64,000 bases of DNA from Artemia franciscana (GCF_032884065.1 NC_088868.1:4901647-4965646), one strand, 5' to 3'; shown: positions 12,240 through 24,329, numbered from the stretch's first letter. Notes: generated by a model from the letters alone, not told the origin. Numbers and translations: made by a program.

Positions 12240-13860
12240 ATTCTTTAGATTTCTTCTTCCAAATATAGGTAAATATTGAAAACGATAAGTGGTCACAACT
12301 CTTCAGGATTCAATTGGTACTCATCTTGGCATGTAAAGCCAGGGACCTATTTTCTACGATATAATGAAACTTCATTTTTATTATATCTTCTTTTAGAGTC
12401 AATAATAATGTCCTGATTCATATCATAAAGTTCATCTATTTCAGTTTACTTATCATAAGCAATGCTACACAAACAATTCTACCCAAAAAATTAAAAACCC
12501 CGATCATACCCGTCTCTCAAACATTAACTGAAATCACGTTTAGGGTTATTTCCAATCGTACAAGGGCAAGTATTTTCCTATTTATCACATTTATTATAGT
12601 AATGGATCATAGGAAACCTCAAGTGTGAGAGTCACATTTCCAAGACAGGAATTACAATCCTCAATCTGCTCTGTATTTCCTCTAAGAGATGGATAGCATA
12701 ATTTCCACTTTTCGTCATAGTAATCAACAATAGTACAGTTCTTACAGAATAACCAGTTGCCCAATGTATACAAACATAATGGGCATTTTTGTAACGTTTA
12801 TTCACTGTTTACCGTCTCACTTCAAAAAGAAACTGACTTGCGGTAGATAAAATCAATGCTCTTTGCTATCACTAATCGCTTATGCTGATCACTTATTGGC
12901 TCGCTAGAGAAATGGGAGGAGTAATTGAAACTCTGGGTAATCCTGAAACAACTAAGAGGTATTATTTTGTTTCGTTTCATTAGGTATGTCAGTAAATTGA
13001 CAAAATGCTTTGGGGCCACAGTACATAGGTCTCAGACAGTATTCCAAAGGTGAAGATTGATTATTATTATATCGTCAATCATTCTCTGAGAGAGTATTTT
13101 CCATTGAACAGATAACTCTTGAAAATATTCATTTAGAATCAAGCATTTTCTCCAAAGTCATTAGACACATAATTTTGTTTCTAAAATCCAACAAAATTTT
13201 TAATCTTTACCCTTTTACTCCCTATTGTAGACTAATAACAAATGAAGATTCATTCTACCTTCTCATAGAAAGTTAAAGATCCCACTAGAAAAACTTTTTC
13301 AAAAATGGAATAGCAACAAACTCCCTCCTGTTTTACATATTCATACAGATCATTGTCTTCAACACTTTTTGCTAATGCATGTAACCCGTCTTGTAATCTT
13401 TGTTTTCTTTGTATTCTTTTGTATTATATTCACTTTCGCTGCTAAACATAACTGTTCTTCCAACTTGAATTTGCTCGATGATATTACATATCTTGCCAAC
13501 ATCTCGTCGGATTCTGGGGTAAGCTGACGACTCTTCGTAATTTCTAGTGCGACGTTAGGTACTCTAGGTTTCTTTTCACAATTGCTACTGCCTGTACATC
13601 CAATAGCTTAAAAGTTTCCGTTACTAAAAAAGCATTAAGAACAATATTTGTAATGTTGAAAACTGAGCTCTTTGCCAGTACTGAGGCAAGTGGACCATAA
13701 GCTCTAACAAGTCACACAAAATTACTTTATATGTAACATAGACAAACAGTTACGTAGCAATCAAAGAAGAAAATTAACAAGCTCCTGCATCTTGAAGAAA
13801 ACACTCCCTATTATTTCAAAAGCACCTGCATCTTGAAGAATATCAATAACACAAGTGTCT
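12240..13860 (-). pseudogene. Unidentified decayed coding region with zinc-ribbon-like segment
   Basis: Several minus-strand stretches look protein-coding but are broken. In 5' to 3' order: AYGPLASVLAKSSVFNITNI with, after one stop, KKPRVPNVALEITKSRQL and SDEMLARYVISSSKFKLEEQ (about 13715-13420). Next is LHALAKSVEDNDLYEYVKQE (~13390-13330), then LRPMYCGPKAFCQFTDIPNE (~13030-12970). A 67-codon open run at 12797-12594 has CPLC, CKNC, C and CNSC groups, like a zinc ribbon. Last is ELYDMNQDIIIDSKRRYN (~12440-12380). It converges on the Polinton-like genes and may be another gene of that element. I do not recognise the protein. Confidence 0.45.
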
Positions 13861-14600
13861 TGAGGAAATCACCATTAATGCTTCCTCGTTATTAATGATG
13901 AAAAAGAAAAGCGTGGTGACTATGGGCTCGTTTGTAGTATTGTTCCTGTAACTAATAAAACTACAGCTGACTAAGACTAGAGCTGACTAAGGGTCGAGAT
14001 ATTTTTATCTTCAGATGTATTAGCTTCACATCAGTTAATTTACAGAATCAGAATTGAGCTATTATGTAGATTTTTTCTTAGAGAATGATATAAGCTTACT
14101 TAGGGTAAAGGAAATTTCTCCTTTTTGAACGATTTTCCACAGATTTTTAAGTTATATTTTAAATATGGAACAGATACAAATCTAGTTTAGAAAATATAGC
14201 TTAATATGTAACTAAAAATAAATCTCACCTGTCGAATCATACCACCATTGCCGTCTCATGTTGAAGCACTAAAACCATATTACCCCAGAACATTAATACA
14301 GAAAAAACTTGCATAGGGAATGTAAACATTAATTACATCTTTTCATAGTTTTTAGTTTAAAATATTCGATTCAGCACAACTTGGTATTTATATTAAAAAT
14401 TGCCTGAAAAAAAATAAATACCTCAGTAAAAACTAAAGTTGAAAAAATACTTTTACCTTGAAAATATTATATTTCTCCCAGTCAATTTAACTAGCTTTAT
14501 TTTGAAAAGTGTTTTCTCAAAAAGAGAAAAGACGGAGAGTGGTTATTTTACCATATAATAGTCTAGTTTTGGGTGCATAATAATTAATTAATCTAAAGAA
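13861..14600. other. No gene seen
   Basis: AT-rich sequence without a convincing coding signal on either strand. Confidence 0.4.
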
Positions 14601-14870
14601 ATTTCCAAAAAAAAGTTTTCTAAAGAAAAGTAAAGACCCTATTAAACTTAAGATAGAATAGCCTGAAACCTACAATAATTCAAACTTAAAACAACAAGAA
14701 ATTACTATTAAAGAATAACTGTAACCCAAAACAAACAGAAATAAATTAAACAATCATAACAAAAAAACCAACAACAGCTACTAATATAAATGAATAAATA
14801 AATCTCAAAGCGAGTAAAGCTTAAGTTGAATATGCAAATCAAGCCTAATTAACAGCAAGAAAAATCAGGT
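14600..14870. repeat. A-rich dispersed repeat
   Basis: An A-rich stretch beginning AAAGTTTTCTAAAGAAAAGT and continuing through CATATTAAACTTAA-like words. Similar A-rich runs occur at about 18130-18320, 18640-18760, 28865-28925 and 32455-32710. They share the order 'AAAG..TTTTA..AAAG.AAA..TAAA..CCATATTAAACT' loosely. Probably one decayed dispersed family. Confidence 0.35.
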
Positions 14871-14939
14871 TGTACTATTTTCAAACCCTTTCCAAAAAAA
14901 CGAAGCTCAGCAAGCAATTGGCCTAATATATTCTACCAA

Positions 14940-15047
14940 TCTCCTCCTGCAAGTCAAAGTTGCCAAGTTTTTTGTTGTCCAAATAGACTCTTCCCTATCA
15001 TTTGCAACACATGTTTCTTACATCAGAGCCATAATCTTGTGACAGGT
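14940..15047 (+). pseudogene. Possible LINE RT thumb fragment
   Basis: The frame reads KVAKFFVVQIDSSLSFATHV followed by SYIRAI. This resembles the post-motif-D segment 'KFLGV.ID..L.F..HV.YI' of LINE reverse transcriptases. A GT-AAGT word follows at 15044, but nothing else supports an exon. It is short and uncertain. Confidence 0.4.
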
Positions 15048-15579
15048 AAGTATGATTAATCATGTGAATTATTTTCTTTGTCCTGATATCCTTGTCACCC
15101 TTTATTACTTTTTTATTTACCCTTTATTTTATATATCTCACACTGCGGATCTGTTTGGGGCATCACTTATCCTTCAGTTAGCAATAAATTAAAATTTGCC
15201 CAAAACTGTTCCATGAAAACAGTTTCTCGGCTGTCCCGACTATAACCCTCCCAGGACTTGTACTAAGATTTTGGTATTATCCCTTTTGAACAAATCATCA
15301 AAAAATTAAATCTATTCCTTGCATACTCCACTTAATTAAAAAATTTTCTTCTATAACTATTATCTTATTTTAATAGTAATAATTCTGAAGGCCTCTGTCT
15401 CCGTTTACCAACCGTTCCTTCTTTGTCCCCAAGCGTGTTTTTGGTTCCGCCCGGCCATTCCCCATCTATAAACCTATACTTCAATGGAATATAATACCAG
15501 TGTCGAGCTATCCACAAGTTTTGCACGCTGTATAACGATCTACTAAACTTTGATATTATACATCTCTAAATTTATATTA

Positions 15580-16760
15580 AATCTTGCTTTAATTACCCGT
15601 ATTTTCTCTTTCTGCATGATTAAACGGAGGGTGAGAATCAGATCCGAGAATCTTCTGCCTACCTGGAACCCGGACTAGTTTTGACGTATTCGCTTATCCC
15701 TCGCTGTTTGGACTCTTCGTAGTAGAACGATGGCGAATAATTTGGATGCAATATCATTGAGAGATATGCCTCTATAATTGGCCAATTTTGCCTTAACCGC
15801 TTTTTTGAAATGTGAAGGATGACTGATATTTTGCACTCGTCTGAACTTCTTGGTTTTCTACATATTATTAAATAGTGGCAGTAGCTAGCTCACCATCAAG
15901 TGGGGAAGTTTTGTAAATCTAGGTGAAATACTATCCTCACCAGGAGATTTGTGTCTTTTGACCTTCTGGATAACTTTGATGATTTCGTTAAGGTCTGGCG
16001 GAGACATGTTTATATCATAAGGTTGTTTTGAGACCGACGGTGGTGTGTTTTGTAACTCAGCGGGTGCAATCACGTTGGGGTTTAGAAGGTCACTAAAATG
16101 GATTATCCATCCCTCCACTTTTTGGGCAGAGTCACCTATGGTATTTCCTTATAATCTTTGATATTTTCAGAAGCACTCAATTTCTTTCCGGTAGCTTCTT
16201 TAATAATTTGATTTTGTGTCGTGAGTCCTGGCTTCAGGCTGCGTTTTCAAGTTCACGAGCAGCATCCTCCCAGTGACTGGTTCGGTCTGTTCATACGTTT
16301 TGCTTAATGCCCTTCCTCAGTAAAGATTTTGACTGTTTGTCTTGACGACTTGAGGCACGCCTCTCTTCATTCATTTACAGGGTTTCTTTTGAAGTCATAC
16401 TCTCTACAAAGGGGCGGGAATAGCCAAGTATATCAGCTGCAGCTTCAATGGTAGTGGTCTTAATCTGCCACATTTCTTCAGGTTCTTGAGCGTTGGTGGG
16501 TGGGGTATCGAACCTATTTTGGAGCTTAAGTCAAAACTGATGTTTGGATTGAGCACTATCAAGTTTGACAATGTTGAATATTCTTTTTGGGACTACTTTT
16601 CTTGTCGTTGTAGAACGTAGAAGGATATTTTGTAGAACAAGGATATGGTGGCTCCCTGCTCTGGACCCAGTACAGGCTCCTTGTAGGCACAGGCATCTTG
16701 TACAGAGCTTCACCATCTTCTCCTTTCAAAAATATTGTTTATATAGACTACGGTGAGATT
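15580..16760 (-). pseudogene. Decayed LINE (endonuclease end, linker and RT start)
   Basis: Minus-strand order from high to low coordinates: SHHILVLQNILLRSTTTRK with FNIVKLDSAQSKHQF (end of endonuclease, 16716-16531). Next NAQEPEEMWQ and IEAAADILGYSRP (linker, ~16500-16420), a Lys/Arg-rich helical region, and WIIHFSDLLNPN. Then KVIQKVKRHKSPGEDSISP (RT motif 0/1 at ~15975-15920) and ANYRGISLNDIASKLFAIVL with SGFQVGRRFSDLILTLRLIM (RT motifs 1-2, ~15800-15640). The RT catalytic motifs are missing. Several stops and frameshifts are present. Confidence 0.75.
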
Positions 16761-16892
16761 AGCATTATAGCACCAAGTCTACCGGCATTATTAAGATGGC
16801 AAATAAAATAGGTCTCAATCTCAGAGCTGTCTTTATTTCAATTAATGTTACTAGTTGTCCTATGAGTTGTTCTTATACCTTTTAATTTTTAG

Positions 16893-17046
16893 ACCGGCAT
16901 TCTTCGGCAACAGAAGAAGAGCAAAAGGAACAGGAAAGGAGTTTTAAAGATCTTAATGAAGCGTACACTATGCTCTCTGATCCTGAGAAGAGATCCCGCT
17001 ATGACAGAGAAAATGATGAATACTGATGAAGATAATGAGGAATATG
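16893..17046 (+). CDS. DNAJC7: Exon of a DNAJC7-like co-chaperone (end of J domain)
   Basis: After an acceptor (TTTAATTTTTAG) the exon reads [20 protein letters not shown], then [17 protein letters not shown]. This matches helices III-IV of a J domain and the specific 'RHS...Q.EEE.KFKE..EA...LSDP.K..RYD' of DNAJC7/TPR2. That protein is a TPR-rich cytosolic co-chaperone of Hsp70/Hsp90 whose J domain sits at the C-terminus. The HPD motif would be on the previous exon, split before 'RH'. A TGA at 17024 interrupts the frame. A one-base shift there restores an acidic run (DEDNEEY) up to a GTGAGA donor at 17047. That implies a frameshift mutation or an assembly indel. No other exon of the gene was found. 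Confidence 0.65.
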
Positions 17047-19590
17047 GTGAGACTCTCCTTTCTTAATTTGAACCTTTTCCTTTTTTTATCTTCTATTTTT
17101 AATATCAAAAATATGTTGGGGGTCCAATCCATGTGCTGTATAGTTTGCTTCATTTCCTATGCAGCATATGTCTATAAAACTGATACATCTTAAATCTATA
17201 AAGCTAGTTTACATAAACTAACTGATTTTATTTCCATGTACTATTTATATTATCCAAAACTAAGGGTCTTAATGAAAACAATACAGAAAACACAAAATCA
17301 AGGTGTTAAAATCTTTTATTCTTCCAAAGAAGCGATAGCTTCTTGGAGTAATGTGTACTTACTAAGTATTAGAATTATCCAAGTCTCTGTATAGGATTTA
17401 ATAAGTTTTCTTAAGAAGTTAATGGTGTTTGTTTGATTACGCTGAAATATTTGCAAAGCAGTTTTTGGAGCTGAAAACAAGAGGATTAGCCTTTCCACGA
17501 AAAACAATTGAGGGGTCAGTTATTCCACTGATAGGCACAACCAGTGGCTTCACTAGTTTCCTTCTTCTTCCCTTTTATGCAAAAATAATTTTTTTATCTA
17601 TATGCACATTATGGATAAAAATTATCAGTACTGGCGCCATAAAACGGCACTAGTGGATGCTTCCTTACATGCAGCATAAACAACAACTCCATAGACAACG
17701 CATTTGTGGATTAGTGTCCTTAGAATAGAGAGTCAAATATTTTTAGTTTGGATGTATTCCTCTTGCTTAATGAATTCTGCATATACATATCCACATATAC
17801 ATTCAGAATGGTGAATGATATTGTATAGGATACAGAGAAGATGTCAAAAGTAGAATAGCAAGGACGCAAAGATTTCTTTTGCCGTTAAAAAAAAGTTAGG
17901 AAGAATGTCAATATAAGTCCTAGAGCTAAGATTTGGATTCTGGAAAGTAAGATTTGAGCATGCAAAGGTGCTAATTTGCGGAAGAACATGGTTTCAGGGA
18001 CAATAACGACCAAAATAGTTGTCTTAGGAGAACAAGATCTGTATTATCTCATGCTTCTCTCAAGCTTCAAAGGGCGTTTTGTGCTATTGGCAACGTCTTG
18101 GCATTTCGATATGGTAATTAAAAGACAAAACACTAAACAAGCTTTTCAAAGAAAAATAAAAAGTTCCATTAAACCAAAAAAGAGCAGAAATAATATGGAA
18201 TAATCTTTCATGCAGAAAACTACTATAAACTACCATGAATAAATAAATGAACCCCAAGATAAATAGAAATAACAATAACTATTGAGTCAAACTCATGACG
18301 TGCCAAATTAATACGAGTGGGGCTGACGACCCTTATACCATCTCAAGAAGACTTGAACATAATTTGTACTTCACTGAAAAAAACAAATGACTGCTGACTA
18401 TCAGTTCAATATATAAATGCTGATATTTATTCCTTTAAATTTTAATATTTGTATTTATTAAAGTAAAAAATTGAAAACTTTTAAACGCATTTTGTTTCTT
18501 GTAAAGCTAACGAAAAAATAAGAGAGAAAAATGGGTTTAATCTAAATAAAGCAGTGGTTTAATTTAAATAAAAGAACCACAAATTATTAAACAATGAAAA
18601 TCAGAGTATTTCAGCTCCACGTCTTGTAGCCTTTCTCGACGCAAAAAAAGAAAAAAAGTTTAATTAAGGAAAAACAAAATATAAAATAAAACTATCTCAA
18701 AGAATGACAACTAAACACACGGGGGAAACAAAACAAATAAATAAAACTAAACTCACATTTAATCACATCAAGACTGCTCACAACAAGACTGCTGTTACTA
18801 CGCTGAACAAGACCAAAACAAATTTCTATTGTGCAACAAAAAGTAGCTCTCCTTTAAAGAATCAGTGTATAAATGGGGTCGGTAAAAAATGAAGACTGTA
18901 TGCATCTGAAAAAGCAAAAAGGTCATAAAATCTCGAACACCTTTGATTAAATGTCCCAGGTTAACAACATTTATACTACATATAGCAGCAGGTCAAACAG
19001 ATCCATACATTATAAATTATATGATTTTTTTTGCTAATTAGTGGTTCATTTCCTTTTCCTTTTTGTTTGTTTTCCTTTTTTCGTTTACTTTTGCCAGCTT
19101 TGACCTTATCCCGACTTTTGCTTGCAGTGTGGTTACTTGTTCGGGCAATATTAGATAAATCCCTATTGCTAAAAATTTGATCTACCCCTTCATTAAATTA
19201 ATATAAACTGGGTTCATTCTGAATTCCCCTTCATCTCTGTTAATATTAATACTCCCATTTTAATTTCAATAATTTCTCTAAAATTTTACGAGAGTCAAAT
19301 AGACGTTTTCACAATTTTGTTTGATCTAACAATACATGATAATACATAATATAATATTATATACAATTATTATGTACATTGTTATGTATTATTAAGCACA
19401 ATACATAAAATATTATAATAAGGAGAGTCAAAGAAATGTTCTGCTAAAGTGGATTCAAATCTTCCGGTTTTTATTCTATTTTAACGAGCAATCTATCGCA
19501 GTTTTCTGTTGCTGTGATTTATTTTATAAGTTTTGCTATGTCCTTCTTACATAAAATTCATTATAAGGACGAGAAAATTTTTTGAATACT
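17047..19590. other. No further gene seen
   Basis: Possible intron or intergenic sequence. A-rich repeats lie at 18130-18320 and 18500-18900. Short open frames (17316-17507 minus, 17429-17653 plus, 18704-18892 plus) have no recognisable motif. Confidence 0.4.
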
Positions 19591-19710
19591 TTTCAAGTAA
19601 CAACAAAAGGATTATACAAAATTCCTTGTTCTTGTGGTAAATTTTATTTAGGAAGGATACAACAAAATTAAAAAAATAGATTACAGTAGCATAAAAATGC
19701 CACAGATTGC
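19590..19710 (+). pseudogene. Penelope-like element GIY-YIG fragment
   Basis: The frame reads TTKGLYKIPCSCGKFYLGRI followed by a stop-broken '..NRLQ.HKN'. This is the hallmark start of the GIY-YIG endonuclease of Penelope-like retroelements ('G.YKIPC.CGK.YIGRT...L..RL.EHK'). The catalytic Tyr pair is YK and FYLG, with the second Tyr present. The RT domain is not seen next to it. Confidence 0.65.
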
Positions 19711-19989
19711 ATCACAGGTGTCTTATAATGTGAGTTGCATTTATTTATTTTGTTTTCTTCCTTGTGTTTAGTAGTCGTTTTTTATGGTTTCATTTTTTAA
19801 AAACTGTTTTTCTTGCTTGAATTTTTTTTTTCCGTTGAGAAGTGTTCCCAAATGTGAGGATAAAATATTTGGTATTTTCTTATTATTTAATGTTTTATAT
19901 TGTTTTATTCAACTACCACTGCTTTTTTTAAATTGTACCCGTTTTTTTCTCTCTTAATTTTTTGTAAATGGGAACGCAGTATGGCCTAG

Positions 19990-20300
19990 GAAATTATTTT
20001 ATTGAATTGCAAATTATGTTCTGGTCTTGAGATTACATAAGGGTTTTCAGCCTGTAGTCACTTTGGACTATTAAAAAGAGCAATTGAAATTTTAATTTCC
20101 AATTGAAGGACCTCCTTCCAAAGTTTCTACGAAAACACCTTCTATATGAAATGCTCTGGTCTTTAAAAAGGCAAATAAATAATAAATCGTTCCTACATCA
20201 ATCTTTACTTAAGCAGCACTATTGTGCTGCCTATGAATTGCCTATTCACCTGTGCTGGGGTTTAATGGGGTTTATATTGGGTTTATATAAATAAACCCAA
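19990..20300. repeat. Dispersed repeat shared with 39.3 and 39.6 kb
   Basis: The words GCAAATTATGTTCTGG and GGGTTTTCAGCC at 20008-20055 recur at 39285-39325 and 39610-39655 as GCAAAYTATGTTCTGGCCTT plus GGGGTTTTGAGCCCTA. The copy here follows the Penelope GIY-YIG remnant. The family may therefore belong to that element's 3' region, but that is inference. Confidence 0.45.
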
Positions 20301-22094
20301 AGTCAAAGATCGTATTGTGTAATATTTTGTTAAGACGTTGACTAGTATGTAATGACTGGAAGTCAACCTCAATTTTATACAAAAAAATCACCTGTTTATT
20401 TATTATAATGTTTAGGCATTGTTTCTGATGCTTGTGCCTTGCAAAATTTTTTCCTTATTTACAAGTGAACCTACTTATTTAAAATTGAGTTTTTTTCTCC
20501 GTCAGGAATATATTTTAAGACAGCTTTTGTTGCTGCTTACTTTTGGGAAAGGTGACCTAAATCAGTATTGAACAGTACTTTTGAAAAACGACCAGCTGGG
20601 AGGAATTTCTGCTCGAATAATCTTCACCCCTCGAATTTGATTTTAAAACACCAGCTCCAGGGGAAGTTTACCAGTAATCAGTTACATCTAAAATTCTAAA
20701 TCCCAAATACAATTAGAAATATAGCAGTGCTTATTTTCATTGAAAACGAAAAGAGCATTTTACCTTAGGAGAGATATCTGTCACTGTGATATTAGTTTAA
20801 TTCACTTCCATCTTCATTTATTCACCTGAACCAACAGTATAACCTTCTAGATTTTAATGTGATGTTTCATTGAAATAATGACAAAAATAACGTTATTCAT
20901 TTAAAAAATAAAACTGAAAGACCAGTTTATCAAACATTAGCACAAAAACCTTCTAGCACGGAATTTAGATCCTTGTAATCGATATTATTTATGTATAAAC
21001 TATATCTGGCTAAATCAGACTGTATCAACAGTATGGAGTATAAAGCTATTTAACTCACAATACTTTAATTGTTAGGTATTCTTTGTTTATAGAAGTAACA
21101 TAAATATGGATAAACAGTAAAGTCCATCTTTGGTCGAGTGAATCGATATAAAAGCATTGTAACCAGGAATAATGGTGTTGAAGGCAAATGGCCAATAGAA
21201 ATTAGTTTGCTTGGTGGTGACAAACTGAGATTAGCAGGATTTTTTAGTCTTATAAGGTTTCCAAGACGCTTGGATGAATTAAGTGGAGTTGCACTGCCAA
21301 AACCACTAATTAGAACTTACTGTTAGTTCTATGTTGAAATAGCAGAGAAGAAAAAATTTAATCCCTTTTAGGCGGCTAGTAACTCAATAGATCCTAGTAT
21401 TCCAGCTTCATCCATGCTCAATTTTAGCACGAAAGAATTATCAACGTCCAACTTATTAATTAATATTAGTTTCTTTCCTCCACGTGCATATGCAAGAAGG
21501 TCAATGGGACCGATTTTCTTGAACATGTTCATATTTTGTTATTGTTTTACATTGTTTGTACACTATGTTTTGCTTGTTTTAAAGGTTTTGACTTCCCTCT
21601 TTCCATCTCAGTCATGAACAAGCCAAAAGTCAAATTTTTTGGAATATGATAAAAAAAAATTAAGATAAATGGTGTATATTGTTCAGAGGTTTCTTTAGAT
21701 GCGCAAAACGACAAAAATGCTTTCTTTAAGTTCATTCTGCTTATTATTTTAGCATTGCCGTTTTAATAACTATGATCTTACTGTTTGAAATGCCTCGGAT
21801 ATATCTTAAAGTTTTTTTCTTTTCAGCTTAATTCGATTCAGAAATGTTCAGTGCTTTCTGTTGAAGTGGTCTAAATCTGTTTGGTAGATTTCACATCGCT
21901 AAAGGTGGTGCTTTTCAATACAGTGGATTCAACTTCCAGTGTTTATACATTTAACTGTGTTTTATTTTTATGATATATTATTTTCAAAAGCCCATAGTGT
22001 GATCTAAAAATCTAGTGGATCTAAACAAAAAGAATATAAAAATAAAAAGAAAACACACAAGGTTCAAGGTTCTTTGTCACAATTAATTTAAAAA
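20301..22094. other. No gene recognised
   Basis: Short open frames at 21138-21326 and 21414-21617 show no known motif. The rest is AT-rich. Confidence 0.35.
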
Positions 22095-22194
22095 NNNNNN
22101 NNNNNNNNNNNNNNNNNNNNNNNNNNNNNNNNNNNNNNNNNNNNNNNNNNNNNNNNNNNNNNNNNNNNNNNNNNNNNNNNNNNNNNNNNNNNNN
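22095..22194. other. Assembly gap (100 N)
   Basis: A run of exactly 100 undefined bases. It interrupts the minus-strand gene whose exons lie at 22195-24190. Confidence 1.
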
Positions 22195-23164
22195 CATTTC
22201 GCTTATAGTGAGTGAAGGGTCGAGGAACTTTCTGTTGGTTTTTGCACGACAGTAATGAGATTCAATGGTTGGGAAGCTTTCAATGTGATTTCTTATGTAC
22301 GCGAGATCCTCTTCTTTACTTTTATTCACAGGATTCTGTGGTACACTAATAGGAGGTACTCCACCACTTGATAACTTATGAGCATAATGTATACGCTTAT
22401 CATCGATGTCTAGGGTAGCAAAATAAAATCCTTTGCAGACCTCCACAGTTTTCTTATGAACTGACAGGAAATAGTGGAATGTATGCTTCCGGCGAGTCTC
22501 TCTTTTTTTGTTCCTTTTTTTAGGTAAAGGTTTCGTTGTTTTCAAATAGTTGTCACACCCTTTTGGAATCTTTTGACAATGCCCAAAAGTTTTTAAACAC
22601 AATCTGACGATCAGTCTCTGAGAAATGTACAAAACATCTGAAAGGACACGAATGAGGGCAATTAAAGGGTTTCACTTCCTTCTCCTTTCCATGTAATTTT
22701 TTAGTAACAAGGTTCAGATAAACATTTCCAGAGTTTACTGCATTCTTAATCTGATTTTTCACCCACTTTTCCTTGTTATTTAACCTCTTTCTGACCTTTT
22801 TGGATGTATCATTTCTCGTTTCTGTGCCATCATTTCCTTCTGTGGTTGGAGACATGCTAGCAGAAGCTGTTTCACTGATTTCTCTGGTAGCCTCTGGCTC
22901 ATTTTCTGTTCTATTACTTGTCCAAGCAGTAGGAGAGCTGGACTGGCCAGCATCTTCGCAGAGCGCAATACTTTCGACTTCTGATGAAGATCCCTTACTG
23001 GGTGTACATTCTGGATTTTCAGTATTATCGCCACTTTCTACTTGTGGGAAACACGTCGGATCAGCATCTTCATCAGAATCTGAAGACAAATCTTCGGGGC
23101 TAAAAAAGAAAGCTTTATGTTCTCCATTCTGGCCATCATATGGGTTTTCTCCAGCTTTGATAGC
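22195..23164 (-). CDS. Unnamed arthropod-family protein, exon 3 (truncated by gap)
   Basis: The exon starts after an acceptor (TTATACTAG) in phase with exon 2. It encodes an acidic, Ser/Glu-rich region with SPEDLSSDSDEDADPTCFPQ. A basic run KKVRKRLNNKEKWVKN follows. Then comes a Cys cluster (FNCPHSCPFRCFVHFSETDR) with FKNFWALS. After a frameshift at ~22560 it continues KRNKKRETRRKHTFHYFLSV, VCKGFYFATLDIDDKRI and a closing FPTIESHYCRAKTNRKFLDP segment. The last pattern recurs in a multicopy arthropod family of uncharacterised, possibly transposon-derived proteins. The frameshift equals one extra T in GTGTGAC and may be an assembly error. The exon runs into the N gap. Function unknown. Confidence 0.6.
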
Positions 23165-23211
23165 CTAGTATAACTGAATTACTTTCGTTAACTATGCCAG
23201 GGTGTCAGTCT

Positions 23212-23873
23212 CAATGATAGGGTAGCCACATAAACAACTAGTGGCACAAATTGGCGATTTTTTTGTAATAGAAGCATGAATTACTGTGAATTTGGCTTTT
23301 CAGTTTTACATGTCTAAAACATCTCTAAAAAATATTTTAAAAATACCATTGCATTCAGGACAAAATTGTGTGTTTTATAAGTCCATCAGTAAGATGTCCT
23401 AGCTATTTAATATTATTTCTTAATTTTCAATGTAAATTTAGATGTAAAAAAAGCAGCTGAACTTGCCTACAAAAATTTACTGATACTAAGGAGAAAAAGT
23501 CAGTGTTATACAGAAGTAATAACTCTACTGGACTATAACCTTGATGATCATATTCACATTTTCCCATCTAACTCACTTGCTAGGGTTTCTCATGCACCCA
23601 AAACCAGCTCAAAACCACCCAGTTTCATAGAATTTCATTGAAGCACATAGTTCCAATTTGGCCACTAGATGGACAGAACCCTAAAGTCAATAGTTAAACA
23701 CAGGCATTTCCTTCTGTAAAATACTCTTTTCTAAAAAAGATTTAAAATGCTTAGAGGCAATATAGAGAGGTGATTTTGGCCTCAAATCAAAGCTGAAAGA
23801 TAGGAAAATCATATTCGGATCTTCAAAAGCTCAGGTTTGATAATTTTTTTCTTTAGTGGCTACCCTATCAATG
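23212..23873. mobile_element. MITE-like element with terminal inverted repeats
   Basis: CAATGATAGGGTAGCCAC at the left end (23212-23229) is repeated in inverted orientation at 23856-23873, with one mismatch near the outer end. The interior (~625 bp) has no coding signal. It lies in the intron between exons 2 and 3 of the minus-strand gene. No clear target-site duplication was identified, so the superfamily is undecided. Confidence 0.55.
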
Positions 23874-23993
23874 ATCTAACATAGGAGGTCTTTAGTAGTA
23901 GAGGAAAAATTTTTAAGCAGATATACCTAATGTTGAGAACCAAGCTCATGTTCAGTTGTATGTTCAGTGGCGCAAGGGTTAATAGCCTACCAC

Positions 23994-24069
23994 CTCATCT
24001 GTTTCCTTGACTGACATCTTTGACCCAGCTTTTTCTGCCCATGAACCTTCATTAGCGCCTCCTTTAGAA
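23994..24069 (-). CDS. Unnamed arthropod-family protein, exon 2
   Basis: The exon lies between an acceptor (CTTCCACAG) and a GTGGTA donor. It is 76 bp, entering in phase 2 and leaving in phase 0. It encodes SKGGANEGSWAEKAGSKMSV then KETDE, Ser/Lys/Glu-rich like the next exon. Support is the exact phase match with exons 1 and 3. No homology is recognised for this segment alone. Confidence 0.5.
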
Positions 24070-24134
24070 CTGTGGAAGCAAACTACAATTAATGCTGCTA
24101 TACATACTTCTGTTTCAAAATATCTAATTCTTAC

Positions 24135-24190
24135 CTGTCTATTTCAGAAATTTCTGGGGAAATCGACATTTTCAGTCTCTTCGGCCTCAT
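24135..24190 (-). CDS. Unnamed arthropod-family protein, exon 1 with start codon
   Basis: ATG at 24190 (minus) starts MRPKRLKMSISPEISEID and ends at a good GTAAGA donor after 56 bp. A second in-frame ATG occurs at codon 8. A (CTT)n run sits just upstream at ~24195-24215. The start choice is the first ATG of the open frame. Confidence 0.5.
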
Positions 24191-24329
24191 AATTATATCT
24201 TCTTCTTCTTCTTCTTATTCAGCAGACGGGCTTTTCAGTCGATACTATTTAGCCCTTTTCCTTTTGGCTCACTCTGTGGGATCGACAGAGCTATGGAGCT
24301 GGTTTGTCTTATATGATTTGTATCTGCTC

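Noticed and set aside
18704..18892. Thr/Lys/Asn-rich 62-codon frame
   Set aside because: Arises from an A-rich dispersed repeat; no motif.
22773..23168. A 131-codon plus-strand open frame
   Set aside because: It is the antisense shadow of the minus-strand exon 3, which has family-like motifs and matching splice phases.
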